NCBI RefSeq assembly: GCF_013359755.1 | Contig: NZ_JABMCJ010000086.1 | Coordinates: 1 to 64,000, forward strand | DNA length: 64,000 nt | Source: Tardiphaga robiniae | Lineage (GTDB): Bacteria > Pseudomonadota > Alphaproteobacteria > Rhizobiales > Xanthobacteraceae | Direction of reading: 5' to 3' | Part shown: piece by piece, positions 51,739 through 61,700 of the stretch | Numbering within the stretch: position 1 is the first letter of the stretch | How the letters are laid out: every line of letters starts with the position of its first letter | Program-made: the position numbers and the translations under genes | Notes under the pieces: generated by a model | Told to the model about the DNA's origin: nothing | What the model saw: the letters and a program-made list of their open reading frames with translations, nothing else | The model's database searches: none

Positions 51739-52227
51739 CTACCCCTCCTTGAACCCATATTCCGGCACGTTGCCCGTCGCGCCGTAATACTTGTACGGCA
51801 GGAACTTGCCGGACATCGTGATCTGGACGCGGTCGCCCTTGGGGTTGGCGATGCGCTGCATCACCATGTCGAAATCGATCGCCGACATGATGCCGTCGCC
51901 GAATTCCTCCTCGATCAGCGCCTTCCAGGCCGGGCCGTTCACCATCACCATCTCGTAGAAGCGATAGATCAGCGGATCCTGCGGCGGCATCTGCACGTTT
52001 TCGGCGCGCATCGGGATCTCATTGAGCATCGCCGTCTCGCTCTTCGAGAGGCCGAACAGCTCGCCGGCATTGGCCGCCTGCGGCTTGGTCAGCTTCATGT
52101 TGCCGAGAATGGCGCCGACGATCAGCACTTCGCTGTAGCCGCCGATCTGCTCGCAGATATATTTCCAGGTCCATTCCTTCTCGCGCTTGATGTCGAGCAG
52201 CTTTTCGGTGAGGTCGGATCGCAGCAT
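51739..52227 (-). CDS. cynS: Cyanate hydratase (cyanase)
   Basis: Cyanase converts cyanate and bicarbonate to ammonia and CO2 as a decamer in the cytoplasm. The 162-residue protein is of normal length: an N-terminal helix-turn-helix-like domain (DLTEKLLDIKREKEWTWKYI, CEQIGGYSEVLIVGAILGNM), then the catalytic domain with RFYEMVMVNGPAWKALIEEEFGDGIMSAIDF. The last includes the conserved Arg, Glu and Ser of the active site. It ends in DRVQITMSGKFLPYKYYG. AAGGAG precedes ATG 52227. It is last in the leftward operon, 40 bases after the ATPase gene, giving cyanate import linked to degradation. Confidence 0.96.
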   Translation of the reverse strand: MLRSDLTEKLLDIKREKEWTWKYICEQIGGYSEVLIVGAILGNMKLTKPQAANAGELFGLSKSETAMLNEIPMRAENVQMPPQDPLIYRFYEMVMVNGPAWKALIEEEFGDGIMSAIDFDMVMQRIANPKGDRVQITMSGKFLPYKYYGATGNVPEYGFKEG

Positions 52228-52267
52228 GGTCGTTTCTCCTTCGGTCGTGAGGCTTCGGTTGACGCGG

Positions 52268-53158
52268 CTAGCGCGTCGCGCTGTGAAGAGACGGCATCGT
52301 TGGCGCCTCGGGGAATGCAGGCCGCACCACCGGCACATGGCGCGGGTCGTGGTGCGGCGTGGCGGCGGTGAACGTCTTGCTGCGCGTCACCAGGAAATCG
52401 ATGATGTGGTTGCGCAGCGCGTAATAATGCGGGTGCTTGTGCAGATCGATGCGCGAGCGATCCCGCGGCAGCGGGTTCTCGACGATCTCCGCCAGCACGG
52501 CGCCGGGGCCGTTGGTCATCAGAAAAATCTTGTCGGCGAGATACATCGCCTCGTCGACGTCATGGGTGATCATGAAGGTGGTCTGGCCGGTCTCCAGCGT
52601 CACGCGCCGCACCTCGTCCTGCAGCGTCCCCCGTGTCAGCGCGTCGAGCGCCGAAAACGGCTCGTCCATCAGCATGATCTTCGGCGTGATCGACAGCGCG
52701 CGCGCGATGCCGACGCGCTGCTTCATGCCGCCGGACAGTTCCGACGGCCGCTTGTGCTCGGAGCCCGTGAGGCCGACCTTGTCGATATAGGTCTGCGCAT
52801 GGGCGCGGACTTTCGCCTTGTCCCACTTGCGCCATTTCGACGACACCGCATAAGCGATGTTGCCCATGACCGTCAGCCATGGCAGCAGCGCGTGACTCTG
52901 GAAGATCACCGCGCGGTCGAGGCTGGTGCCTGATATCGCCTGGCCGTCGACGATCACGGTGCCTTCACTGGGCTCATCCAACCCGGCGAGGATGTTCAGC
53001 ACCGTGGTCTTGCCGCAGCCGGAATGGCCGATGATGCAGCCGAACTCGCCAGATGGCATCGACAGCCAGAGATCCTCGAAGATCGTGGTCGCGCCGTTGC
53101 CTGATGACGCCGGATAGCGCTTGGCGATGCCCTCGATGGAGATGAATTTGGTGGTCAT
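52268..53158 (-). CDS. Nitrate/cyanate ABC transporter ATP-binding protein
   Basis: The 296-residue ATPase has Walker [19 protein letters not shown] near residue 45, Q-loop [14 protein letters not shown], signature [15 protein letters not shown], Walker [13 protein letters not shown] and switch histidine [15 protein letters not shown]. It belongs to the NrtD/CynD/SsuB group energising nitrate, cyanate or sulfonate import. ATG 53158 is chosen because GGAG lies eight bases upstream; a GTG nine bases earlier is in frame. It starts five bases after the permease stop, so the transport genes are tightly coupled. Pairing with cyanase makes cyanate the likely substrate. Confidence 0.94.
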   Translation of the reverse strand: MTTKFISIEGIAKRYPASSGNGATTIFEDLWLSMPSGEFGCIIGHSGCGKTTVLNILAGLDEPSEGTVIVDGQAISGTSLDRAVIFQSHALLPWLTVMGNIAYAVSSKWRKWDKAKVRAHAQTYIDKVGLTGSEHKRPSELSGGMKQRVGIARALSITPKIMLMDEPFSALDALTRGTLQDEVRRVTLETGQTTFMITHDVDEAMYLADKIFLMTNGPGAVLAEIVENPLPRDRSRIDLHKHPHYYALRNHIIDFLVTRSKTFTAATPHHDPRHVPVVRPAFPEAPTMPSLHSATR

Positions 53159-53163
53159 CGCAT

Positions 53164-54003
53164 TCACTCCGGAAACGTAACCATGCGGGTGAAGCGCGCG
53201 AGGATCTGATCGAGCAACATGCCGACGATCCCGATCAGGAGGATCGCGATAATCACATTTGTGATCGATAAATTATTCCATTCGTTCCAGACGAAGTAGC
53301 CGATGCCCGTCCCACCGACCAACATCTCGGCGGCGACGATCACCAGCCACGCGATGCCGATGGAAATGCGCATGCCGGTGAGGATCGTTGGCGCCGCGGC
53401 GGGCAGAATGACGGTGAAGGCGCGGCGGAAGGTGCCGACTTCCAGCGTGCGCGCGACATTGATCCACTCCTTGCGCACGGCGGCGACGCCGAAGGCGGTG
53501 TTGAGCAGCATCGGCCACACCGAACAGATGAAGATTACGAAGATCGCCGAGAGGCTGGAATCCTTGATGGTGTAGAGCGCGAGCGGCATCCAGGCGAGCG
53601 GCGAGATCGGCTTCAGCACCTGGATGAACGGATCGAGCGCCTTGTTCATCAGCGGCGACATGCCGATCAGAAAGCCGAGCGGGATCGCGACGATTACAGC
53701 GATCAGATAGCCGAGCCCGACGCGGCCGATGGAATAAGCGAGCTGGATCCCGAGCCCCTTGTCGTTCGGCCCGTTGTCATAGAACGGCCGCTTCAGGTGC
53801 TCCCAGAGTTTCGCGCCGACATCGAGCGGCCCCGGCATCGCGGATTTGCCGGATGTGGCGGTGAGGCCCATCAGTTTCGCGTATTCGGGCGACATGGTGC
53901 CGACGCTCAAAGTCTGCCGCGTGGCAAGGTGCCACACGCCGATGAAGGCGAGGAAGATCGCGATGGAGACGACGGCCGCGCGGAAGCGAAGGGATTGGAT
54001 CAT
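53164..54003 (-). CDS. Nitrate/cyanate ABC transporter permease
   Basis: The 279-residue inner-membrane protein has about six hydrophobic segments, starting [20 protein letters not shown]. The ABC permease EAA-loop region is [20 protein letters not shown], followed by [20 protein letters not shown]. It is of the NrtB/CynB type. ATG 54003 is preceded by AAGGA. A 205-base gap with a strong family B inverted repeat separates it from the binding-protein gene upstream; this may lower permease expression relative to the binding protein. The frame stays open into that repeat, but those codons are noncoding in character. Confidence 0.93.
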   Translation of the reverse strand: MIQSLRFRAAVVSIAIFLAFIGVWHLATRQTLSVGTMSPEYAKLMGLTATSGKSAMPGPLDVGAKLWEHLKRPFYDNGPNDKGLGIQLAYSIGRVGLGYLIAVIVAIPLGFLIGMSPLMNKALDPFIQVLKPISPLAWMPLALYTIKDSSLSAIFVIFICSVWPMLLNTAFGVAAVRKEWINVARTLEVGTFRRAFTVILPAAAPTILTGMRISIGIAWLVIVAAEMLVGGTGIGYFVWNEWNNLSITNVIIAILLIGIVGMLLDQILARFTRMVTFPE

Positions 54004-54014
54004 TGTGGTCCTTT

Positions 54015-54180
54015 CCTTCTCCCCGCTTGCGGGGAGAAGGTGGCGCGAGCTTGCGAAGCAAGTTCGCGCCGGATGAGGGGGACTCTCCGCAAACTGCGGA
54101 GCGTGCGGAGAGTCCCCCTCACCCGACTTCCACGCGCTCCGCGCGTTACAGTCGACCTCTCCCCGCACGCGGGGAGAGGC
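54015..54180. repeat. Inverted repeat region, family B, inside the cyanate operon
   Basis: CCTTCTCCCCGC...GCGGGGAGAAGG (54015-54040) and CCTCTCCCCGC...GCGGGGAGAGG (54155-54180) are hairpins at the ends. GGGGGACTCTCCGCA and TGCGGAGAGTCCCCC pair across the centre (about 54078-54116). It lies between the genes for the binding protein and permease, where such elements often act as RNA processing or attenuation sites. Confidence 0.8.
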
Positions 54181-54208
54181 AAGAAAGAAGCGCTCGCGAC
54201 AACCATTC

Positions 54209-55594
54209 TCACGTCGCCTTCCTGATCTTAAAACTCGCCAGATATTCCTTCGGCTTTTCCGGATCGAAGGTCTTGCCCATCACCGCGAACGACTTGTAGC
54301 TCGTCGTCGGTGGCGTCAGACCCATTTCCTTCATCACCTTGGCGGTGTCGGTGGCGAGGTAGATCTGTTCGGCGACGCCCTTGTAGTCGACATCGCCCTT
54401 GATCTGGCCCCAGCGCTGCATCTGGGTCATCATCCACACCGCAAAGGACTGCCACGGGAACGGATCGAAATCGACGCGCTTGGCGTCGGTCTTGATGCCG
54501 CCGAGCCCGTCGGCATAGGTGCCGGTCAGCACCTGCTCCAGCACCACCGGCGGCGCGTTGAGATAGGCGGCCGGCGCGATGGCCTCCGCAATCGACTTGC
54601 GGTTCTCCGCCTTCGACGCATAGGCGGTGGCATCGACGATGGCGCGCGTCAGCGCCGCGAAGGAATTCGGCGACGTGGTGATGAACTCCTTGGACGCTGC
54701 GAACGAGCAGCACGGATGGCCGTCCCAGATTTCCTTCGACAGGATATGCATGAAGCCGACGCCGTCATAGATCGCGCGCTGGCAGATATTGTCGGGCGCG
54801 AGGAAGCCGTCGATATTGTCGGCGCGCAGGTTGGCGACCATTTCCGGCGGCGGCACCGAGCGGAGCTGCACATCGGTGTCGGGATCGATGCCGTGTTCGG
54901 CGAGATAGTAGCGCAACAGATAATTGTGCATCGAATAGTCGAACGGGATGGCGAGCTTGAAGCCTTTCCAGTCCTTCGGGTCGCGCTTGTCCTTGTGCTT
55001 CATGGCGAGGGTAATGCCCTGGCCGTTGATGTTCTCGATCGCCGGCACGGTGTAGGGGATCGGCTGCGAGCCGAGGCCCAGCGAGATCGCGATCGGCATC
55101 GGCGCCAGCATATGCGCGGCGTCGTATTCCTTGTTGATGGTCTTGTCGCGAATGACGGCCCAGCCGGCGGTCTTCACCACTTCGACATTGAGCCCCTGCT
55201 TTTTGTAGAACCCGAGCGGATCGGCCATGATGATCGGCGTCGCGCAGGTGATCGGAATGAAGCCGACCTTGAGGTCTGTCTTTTCCAGTTTGCCCGCGCC
55301 TTGCGCGAATACTTCGGTCGCCGTCTTGATCGGGAAGAACTGCGACAGCGCCGCCAGCGCGCTGGACGCACCGACCGATTTCAGAAAGGCGCGGCGCGCG
55401 ACCTCTTTCGGGAACACCGCGCGCATCACCGCCGAGGCGACGACGCCCTCGTAGCGTTTGTCCTCGGTCTCGGGAATGTCGCAGCGAAGCTGCAGCCCTG
55501 CCTCATGCTCGGACTGGCTGGCATGCTGGCCGCAGCTGCAGGCGCCAGCGCGCAAACGGCGGGCGGGATCGAACGGATTGTCGAATGTGGACAT
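54209..55594 (-). CDS. Nitrate/cyanate ABC transporter substrate-binding protein (NrtA-like, Tat-type)
   Basis: The 461-residue protein captures nitrate- or cyanate-like anions for the downstream permease/ATPase. It has a twin-arginine export motif, VARRAFLKSVGASSALAA at about residues 66-83, preceded by an unusually long N-terminal part containing three cysteines (CSCGQH at about 19-24, C38). The mature part matches NrtA/CynA (LKVGFIPITCATPIIMADPL, GFYKKQGLNVEVVKTAGWAV, MAPMPIAISLGLG-like LAPMPIAISLGLG, IAIPFDYSMHNYLLR-like LAIPFDYSMHNYLLRYYLAE). GGAGG stands just before ATG 55594. It is the first gene of the sigma-54-controlled operon. Confidence 0.93.
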   Translation of the reverse strand: MSTFDNPFDPARRLRAGACSCGQHASQSEHEAGLQLRCDIPETEDKRYEGVVASAVMRAVFPKEVARRAFLKSVGASSALAALSQFFPIKTATEVFAQGAGKLEKTDLKVGFIPITCATPIIMADPLGFYKKQGLNVEVVKTAGWAVIRDKTINKEYDAAHMLAPMPIAISLGLGSQPIPYTVPAIENINGQGITLAMKHKDKRDPKDWKGFKLAIPFDYSMHNYLLRYYLAEHGIDPDTDVQLRSVPPPEMVANLRADNIDGFLAPDNICQRAIYDGVGFMHILSKEIWDGHPCCSFAASKEFITTSPNSFAALTRAIVDATAYASKAENRKSIAEAIAPAAYLNAPPVVLEQVLTGTYADGLGGIKTDAKRVDFDPFPWQSFAVWMMTQMQRWGQIKGDVDYKGVAEQIYLATDTAKVMKEMGLTPPTTSYKSFAVMGKTFDPEKPKEYLASFKIRKAT

Positions 55595-55626
55595 GTGACC
55601 TCCTCGGTGACGCTCCGGTCAATTAC

Positions 55627-55641
55627 GCAAGGAGTGTGCCA
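55627..55641 (-). promoter_or_regulatory. Sigma-54 promoter of the cyanate operon
   Basis: On the minus strand the sequence reads TGGCAC-ACTCC-TTGC, matching the -24/-12 consensus TGGCACG-N4-TTGC with exact spacing. It ends 32 bases before the binding-protein start codon, leaving room for a short leader. A gene for a sigma-54-dependent activator is divergent and adjacent. Confidence 0.85.
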
Positions 55642-55698
55642 TCCCCGCTCCCGCCGGAATGTCCAATCGCCGCAGGCATTTCGGGCCTGCATTGGCGA

Positions 55699-55750
55699 TT
55701 ACGAGAATTCGTGCTACACGAAAATTCGTAGCCTGATTACGAATTTTCGG
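55699..55750. promoter_or_regulatory. Repeated palindromic activator sites upstream of the cyanate operon
   Basis: ACGAGAATTCGT (55701-55712) and ACGAAAATTCGT (55718-55729) are two near-identical palindromes 17 bases apart. A third, inverted site TACGAATTTTCG (55738-55749) is an exact complement of CGAAAATTCGTA (55719-55730). They lie 60-110 bases upstream of the sigma-54 promoter, the usual place for an activator's UAS, and end 11 bases before the activator's own start codon, suggesting autoregulation. Confidence 0.75.
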
Positions 55751-55760
55751 AGTTTCGCCG

Positions 55761-57665
55761 ATGGATTTTGCAACGGCCCAGCCGCATGATTTGCGAACCA
55801 TCGCCTTCGATTATTCGGTCGAGCCGACGCTGCTGCTCGATCCCCATGCCGACCAGATCATCGACGCTAATCCCGCCGCCTGCACCCTGCTCGGCTATGA
55901 CCGCGCGCTGCTGCGCCAGATCAAGATCAGCGCGCTGCATGCGGGCCAATTGCCGGCGCTGATCGTGTTCACGCAGGCGGTGCTGGCCAAGGGCTCCTAC
56001 TGGACCAACACGCTGACGCCGCGCCACGCCACCGGCGAAGCGTTGCAGCTCGAATATGCGGGATCGCTGGTGCCGCAGGGCGAGCGCACCTTGCTGCTGC
56101 TCACCATGAGCGATCTCGAACAGCGCCGCCGCCGCCATGTGGACGCCGCCGCCGAGGATCACATGCGCGGCGGCATTGCCGCGTGGCAGCGCGTCGAGCG
56201 CGTGTTTCAGGACATCGAGCGCGAGAACCAGTTGATCCTGCGCGCGGCGGGCGAAGGCATTTACGGCGTCAATGCCGACGGCAAGACCACCTTCGTCAAT
56301 CCCGCTGCCGAGCGCATGCTGGGCTGGACCGCCGATGAACTCGTCGGCAAGGAAATCCACCCGATCGTGCATCACAGCCATCACGACGGCAGCCACTATC
56401 CGGATCACGACTGTCCGATCTATGCGGCGTTTCGCGACGGCGCCGTGCACAATGTCGACAACGAGGTTTTCTGGCGCAAGGACGGCACGCCGGTCTGGGT
56501 CGAATACACCTCGACGCCGATCCGCGACCGCCACATGGTGGTCGGCGCGGTGATCGTGTTTCGCGATGTCAGCCAGCGCCGCGAGGCGGATGAAAAGCTG
56601 CATGCCGCATTGGCCGAAGTCGATCGGCTGCGCGAGCGTCTCGAACTCGAAAACGCCTATCTGCAAGAGGAAATCCGCATCGAGACCAATCCGCGCGGCA
56701 TCATCGGCCAGAGCGAGGCGATCCAGAAGACGCTGCGGCAGGTCAAGCTCGTCGCACCCACCACGGCCGCGGTGATGATCACCGGCGAGTCCGGCACCGG
56801 CAAGGAACTGATCGCGCGCGCGATCCACGAAGCCTCAGGTCGCCGCGACCGGCCGCTGATCCGCGTCAATTGTGCGGCGATCCCGCGCGAATTGTTCGAG
56901 AGTGAATTCTTCGGCCATGTCCGCGGCGCCTTCACCGGCGCGGTGCGCGACCGCATCGGCCGGTTTGAGCTGGCCGATGGCGGCACGCTGTTTCTGGACG
57001 AGGTCGGCGAGATCCCGCTGGAGCTGCAGGGCAAGCTGCTGCGCGTGCTGCAGGAAGGCAATTTCGAGCGGGTCGGCGAGGAGCGTACCCGCTCCGTCGA
57101 TGTCCGCGTCATCGCCGCCACCAACCGCAACCTGAAACAGGAAGTGGCGCGCGGACGGTTTCGCGAGGATCTGTATTTCCGGCTCAACGTGTTTCCCGTG
57201 GAGTCGGTGCCGCTGCGCGACCGCCGCGAGGACATTCCCCTGCTGGCGCAGCACTTCCTGCTCAGCGAGAAACTGAAATCCGATCTGCGCCTGTCCGAAG
57301 GCGATGCACGCCGGCTGTCGCGCTACGACTGGCCGGGCAATGTGCGCGAGTTGCAGAACGTCATCGAGCGCGCGGTGATCCTGGCGCAGAACGGCCGCTT
57401 GCGGATCGACCTGCCCGATGCGCCCGGCCCGCATCATGCCGCAGGCGCCCATCGCGTGAAGCCCGACGCCCGGCCGGCGGTGATGACCTCAGCCGAACTG
57501 CGCGATCACGAACGCAGCAACATCCTCGCAGCGCTTGCCGCGACATCAGGCAAGGTGTTCGGTCCCGGCGGCGCGGCCGAATTGCTCGACATCAAGCCGA
57601 CGACGCTGGCGTCGCGGATGAAGGTGTTGGGGATCGAGGGTGCGCGCGGGCGGATGGGCGCGTAA
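55761..57665 (+). CDS. PAS-containing sigma-54-dependent transcriptional activator
   Basis: The 634-residue protein has two PAS-like sensor regions. The first lies at about 15-120 ([20 protein letters not shown]); the second at about 155-275 ([40 protein letters not shown]). A linker helix leads to the AAA+ domain with Walker [17 protein letters not shown], the sigma-54 contact loop GAFTGA, Walker [12 protein letters not shown] and R-fingers ([14 protein letters not shown]). The Fis-type HTH is at the C-terminus ([35 protein letters not shown]). It probably senses cyanate, a related anion or redox/haem state and activates the divergent operon. GGAG precedes ATG 55761. Confidence 0.92.
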   Translation: MDFATAQPHDLRTIAFDYSVEPTLLLDPHADQIIDANPAACTLLGYDRALLRQIKISALHAGQLPALIVFTQAVLAKGSYWTNTLTPRHATGEALQLEYAGSLVPQGERTLLLLTMSDLEQRRRRHVDAAAEDHMRGGIAAWQRVERVFQDIERENQLILRAAGEGIYGVNADGKTTFVNPAAERMLGWTADELVGKEIHPIVHHSHHDGSHYPDHDCPIYAAFRDGAVHNVDNEVFWRKDGTPVWVEYTSTPIRDRHMVVGAVIVFRDVSQRREADEKLHAALAEVDRLRERLELENAYLQEEIRIETNPRGIIGQSEAIQKTLRQVKLVAPTTAAVMITGESGTGKELIARAIHEASGRRDRPLIRVNCAAIPRELFESEFFGHVRGAFTGAVRDRIGRFELADGGTLFLDEVGEIPLELQGKLLRVLQEGNFERVGEERTRSVDVRVIAATNRNLKQEVARGRFREDLYFRLNVFPVESVPLRDRREDIPLLAQHFLLSEKLKSDLRLSEGDARRLSRYDWPGNVRELQNVIERAVILAQNGRLRIDLPDAPGPHHAAGAHRVKPDARPAVMTSAELRDHERSNILAALAATSGKVFGPGGAAELLDIKPTTLASRMKVLGIEGARGRMGA

Positions 57666-57675
57666 GGCCCCACAC

Positions 57676-57803
57676 CGTCATTCCGGGGCGCGCGGCAAAG
57701 CCGCGCGAACCCGGAATCCCGAGATAGTTGAAACTCCGATTGCAAAACACTCGGAGATTCCGGGTTCGCGTCCGGCTGACGCCGTCCACGCCCCGGAATG
57801 ACG
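57676..57803. repeat. Palindromic intergenic repeat, family D copy 2
   Basis: CGTCATTCCGGGGCGCGCGG at the left and ACGCCCCGGAATGACG at the right are mirror ends. Inner arms CGAACCCGGAATCCCGAG and GAGATTCCGGGTTCGCG pair with each other. The element lies between two genes on the same strand and may separate their transcription. Confidence 0.85.
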
Positions 57804-57847
57804 AGCCTAGTTTTGCGAAAACAGCGCGCTCCGCTGCCACGCCTCGC

Positions 57848-57875
57848 TTGCGCTTTCCCGTAATAGGCATATATT
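57848..57875 (+). promoter_or_regulatory. Promoter of HTH paralogue 2
   Basis: TTGCGC (57848-57853), 16 bases, TATATT (57870-57875) within AATAGGCATATATTC. It matches the element before paralogue 1, but here the start codon lies about 36 bases downstream, leaving a leader with a normal ribosome-binding site AAAGGAG. Confidence 0.6.
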
Positions 57876-57911
57876 CCACACCCGATTGACCGCGGTCTAA
57901 AAGGAGTCAGC

Positions 57912-58613
57912 ATGCGCTATCCTGCCTATCCTCTGTTTCCCTCCAACATCCGCGTCATCGACTCATCCGCGGACGCGGTGACACGCGTTCGGGTCGATGC
58001 CGATCCCGGACCGCCGCCCGTTCCGGGCGGCCGCCCGAAGGGCTGCAAGAAGCTGCACACCAACGCCACGGTTGCCGCGGCGCGCCGCCTGATCGAGGAG
58101 ACGACGCTGACCTACAAGCAGATCGCGGCGAGGACCGGCGCAACCCATGGCACTGTCGGGCGCTGGGCCCGCGAGGGCGGCTGGCAGCGTCACCCCTTTG
58201 CGCCCGTGGCCAGCGACTCGCTGCGCGGCGCCCGCGCCGGCCGCCGGCTCAAATTACGGGTGCTGCGCGAGAAGCTGCAGGCGCTGGCCGAGCGCTGCGT
58301 CACCGAGCTGTGGAACAGCCCCACGGTCGATCTCGACCGGCTGATCCAGGCCATGCAGGTGGTGAAGATGGCGCGGCTGGAAGCCATGGGCAACCGCCGC
58401 CCGCGCCGCCACCCCGATGCGCCGGCGCGCACCGGCCAGGACTGGATCGACCGCGACACCGCGATCCGCTCGGCACTGAAGGAGATGCGCCGCGGCGGCG
58501 TGAATATCGACCGCATCCCTGATGAAGCGATGGCGCTACTAGAGGACGCGCATACGCCGCCGGAGCGCGACCACCCGGCGCTGCGGCCGAGGGGGCCGCG
58601 GCGGAAGGTCTAG
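57912..58613 (+). CDS. Helix-turn-helix protein, paralogue 2
   Basis: The 233-residue protein shares a core with the protein at 46078-46743: TLTYKQIAARTGATHGTVGRW with REGGW in the helix-turn-helix, LKLRVLREKLQALAERCVTEL, QVVKMARLEAMGNRRPRRH, RDTAIRSALKEMRRGGV, and the C-terminal AHTPPERDHPALRPRG. The first 60 residues (YPAYPLFPSNIRVID...) are unrelated. AAAGGAG precedes ATG 57912. The protein is probably a DNA-binding protein of unknown target. It lies immediately upstream of the convergent 1272-residue NTPase gene. Confidence 0.7.
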   Translation: MRYPAYPLFPSNIRVIDSSADAVTRVRVDADPGPPPVPGGRPKGCKKLHTNATVAAARRLIEETTLTYKQIAARTGATHGTVGRWAREGGWQRHPFAPVASDSLRGARAGRRLKLRVLREKLQALAERCVTELWNSPTVDLDRLIQAMQVVKMARLEAMGNRRPRRHPDAPARTGQDWIDRDTAIRSALKEMRRGGVNIDRIPDEAMALLEDAHTPPERDHPALRPRGPRRKV

Positions 58614-58708
58614 GGGTCAATTAGCTGGGACTGATCAGGCTCCGCTCCCGATCGTCCGCAAAGCGCTACACCGCGCGGACCAGCCGCTACCGCGCACAGG
58701 AAACCACG

Positions 58709-61700
58709 CTATTCAAATCGCTCATCTCGCTCACTATCGCGCTCGTTTTCCCATCTCCGAATACGCACGATTTCGTCCACAAGTTCAGGGCGCTTCTGCG
58801 TCACATAGTCTGCGAAGGACGTATTTTCCAACTCCTTAAGACGATCAAGCAAAGGCAGCCGGGACTCGACGATGGCTGCTCGCGACCCGGACCAAATTTT
58901 CGGAGAAAAGCGCTCCACAAACGTCGCTAGGACCACCAACGGATCAGGCGCTCTCTTGAACATCTCCACTGCAAGAGGCGTCCAATCAACCACCCCATCA
59001 GTGGACGTTGCGTGATAGGATATAACGCGGGAGATCGACCGGTAACGTTCCAAGGGTTTCTCGTCACACCATCGAAGCATTTCGTCGGCGGTCACCTCAT
59101 CCAACGCGTTTCTTCGACGCTCGGAAGGACTGTCGAAATAATCGACGCCAAGATCGGAATCGTCATCCTCACTCACACCTCCGAAAAATACGTCGAGCGC
59201 CACTCGCGACTGAGACGCGAAGATGCTGCTAAGTAGATTAGGGTGGTTGAATGCCCGGAATGTGTAGTCTGCCAAGCCGCTTCTAATCCGCTCACAAAGC
59301 GACTTCGCAGCATTAACCCCTTCTGCTCCGCGCAAACAGATACCTGCAATCTTACCCAAACGGTGATCATGCATATTATCGCTCACACTGAAGATTGGCG
59401 ATGACAGCAATGAGCGGCCGGCCACGATCAACTCCTTCGGATACTCCTTCTTCTGATCTGCATCCGAATGGAAGCGCATCGACAAAATATCAACAGCGAC
59501 CCCGTACCCGTTTTCCTGACCAGCAAGTATTGTAATTATGTCTCGCAGGTCCTCGCCACTAATCGCGTCTGAAGAGCGTCCCCAACCGAGAGAGTGGAAC
59601 GCGGAAGCTCGCGCTTTCCCGATAGCCGCAGCCCGCTTTAGCCGACCGGCTCCAGCAATAGATATTGGAATCGACGTTTGCAAAATTGGGAACCATGCGC
59701 CAAGCACGTCGTGCTCGACGGCCGCTTCTAGAATAGCCTCACAGACATCTCGATCCATTGTCGAAAGCCCGACCAAAAAGCCGATCAAAGCTCCGATGTT
59801 TCGCCTGCCGTCCTCGGCCTCCGCCAGAGCATGCGTAAGCTGCGCCCATACCATACAAAAATCGATTGAGGCGAGCGCCAAGCCTTTTCCAAAGGAAGGC
59901 AATCGCCCCCCATCACCAATTACCAAAGAAGGCAACAGCGAAGCGAATAGCGCTCCGTCGCGGCAAACGACCTTTCCAAGTTCCTCAGCTGCGGCGTTAG
60001 CTCTCTCGTAAGCCGCCATCGGTTTTTCCGCGTCAGCCTCGTCTCTACCTTCCGTGTCGGCATAGTCGAGGGCACCCCAACTGGGAGTCAGAACGACCGC
60101 TCGCACCTGCTCGGTCACATTTTTAGGGCATAATCGGCGCTCGAGATTTCGAAGACGCTGGATTGCTGCAGCATCCGCATCATCCAGGGAGCGCGAAAGA
60201 ACGATTCTGACAGCTATCCATCCTTCCTGCCAATAGTCATCCTTAGCCACCTCCTCCGCAATCGCCTCAAACTGATCTTGAACTTCGGGACCGAAGAACC
60301 AGAGCCCCTGAATCGCCTGAGCAACACTCGATCGAATTGCTTGCATCAGCTGGTCATCGCTCTCGGCGATCTTTCGGATCAGCTTCAGCGTTGAAACAAA
60401 CCAATGCGCTCTTTCTTCGCGTGAGCTCGGCCAGTATCCATAATCGCGCACCCACGCACCAAACTCGAATGACTGCGTTGCCGAGAAATGGTCACCCTGA
60501 AGAAGAGTTCGTAGAAGCGCGACGCCTAGCGATCGATTTCGAGACTCGCTCGAATGAAGGAGGCGATCAACAACTACCAACCGCTGCTCAATGTTAGCAT
60601 GAGACCCCGACAAGAATAATTGGAAAAGACCTTTAAGAGCATCCTCGGCAGGATGGTTTCGACTATCCGGTGCCTCTGCGATCGCTAGCGAGATCATTGC
60701 TACGGCGCATCTATCAAACAACAGCGCATCATATGCGATTGAATGAAGCACGGAGGCGATCCTGCGTCGCATCAGTTGCAGGTTCGACAACTCGTCAGTG
60801 ACAGACTCAGACAGCTCCCTCTCTATTGCCGCAAGGGTCGCCTCAGGCGAAACGGGCGCGATATTGTTAAACATCGCCATGCCAAATTCATTCAACCTGC
60901 CGACATTGGCAAGCAAACCATCTTTGGCCAACCATTTTTCGACAATACGTCTAGCTTCATCACTCTCGTGGAGGTACCCAAGCCTCCGACTGAATGACTT
61001 TAACAGGCGCTCGGTATCGAAATATTTTTCAATCTCGTCGAGATGAATTTCTCGAAGCGCCATTTTGGCAAGCCTGTTGGAGATTGCGTGGGGCAAAACC
61101 GCCCGCCAAACACTGCGGCGCTGAACAAGGTCACGCCCCTTAAGCTGCGAAACCTTTGCGAATACCTGTTGAGTGCTCATTCCGACCAAAGCAGCAATCT
61201 TGGGCAACTCTGCTTCATCACCGCTAAGCGCCTCGCCTTGAAAGGAGTAGAGCAAGGCGCACGCTTTAGCGACCGTGAGTAGATTGTCGTCACGCTCCTG
61301 TCGTTGCTGAAAAAGTCGCTTGAAGAGCTCTTCGTCCTGTAGACCGGCAACGGATTCGTGACGTTCCAGCGTATTGGCCAATGCCAACGCAACGCGCGCG
61401 TTGCCGCCGGAAAATTCCGCGATCTTGTCGACATCTAGCGGCGTCATTGCCGAAAATCGACGCGCAATCAATTTGGAAACGAGATCGACCGAAGACGGCT
61501 CAAGACGGAAAACTTCCGTTCCTTCAGGCTCATCTTCTTGAACATCATATTCAACTGTGACAGCGCTTATTAGGCTATCAGAAGTTCGACAGACCTCCGT
61601 GATGCGACGATGAAGCTCGGGCGCACAATTGTCGACCACCACAATTGCGCGTGTTCGTGAAGCGATCAGGTCAGAAATCATCCCAGTCGGCTGCGGCGAT

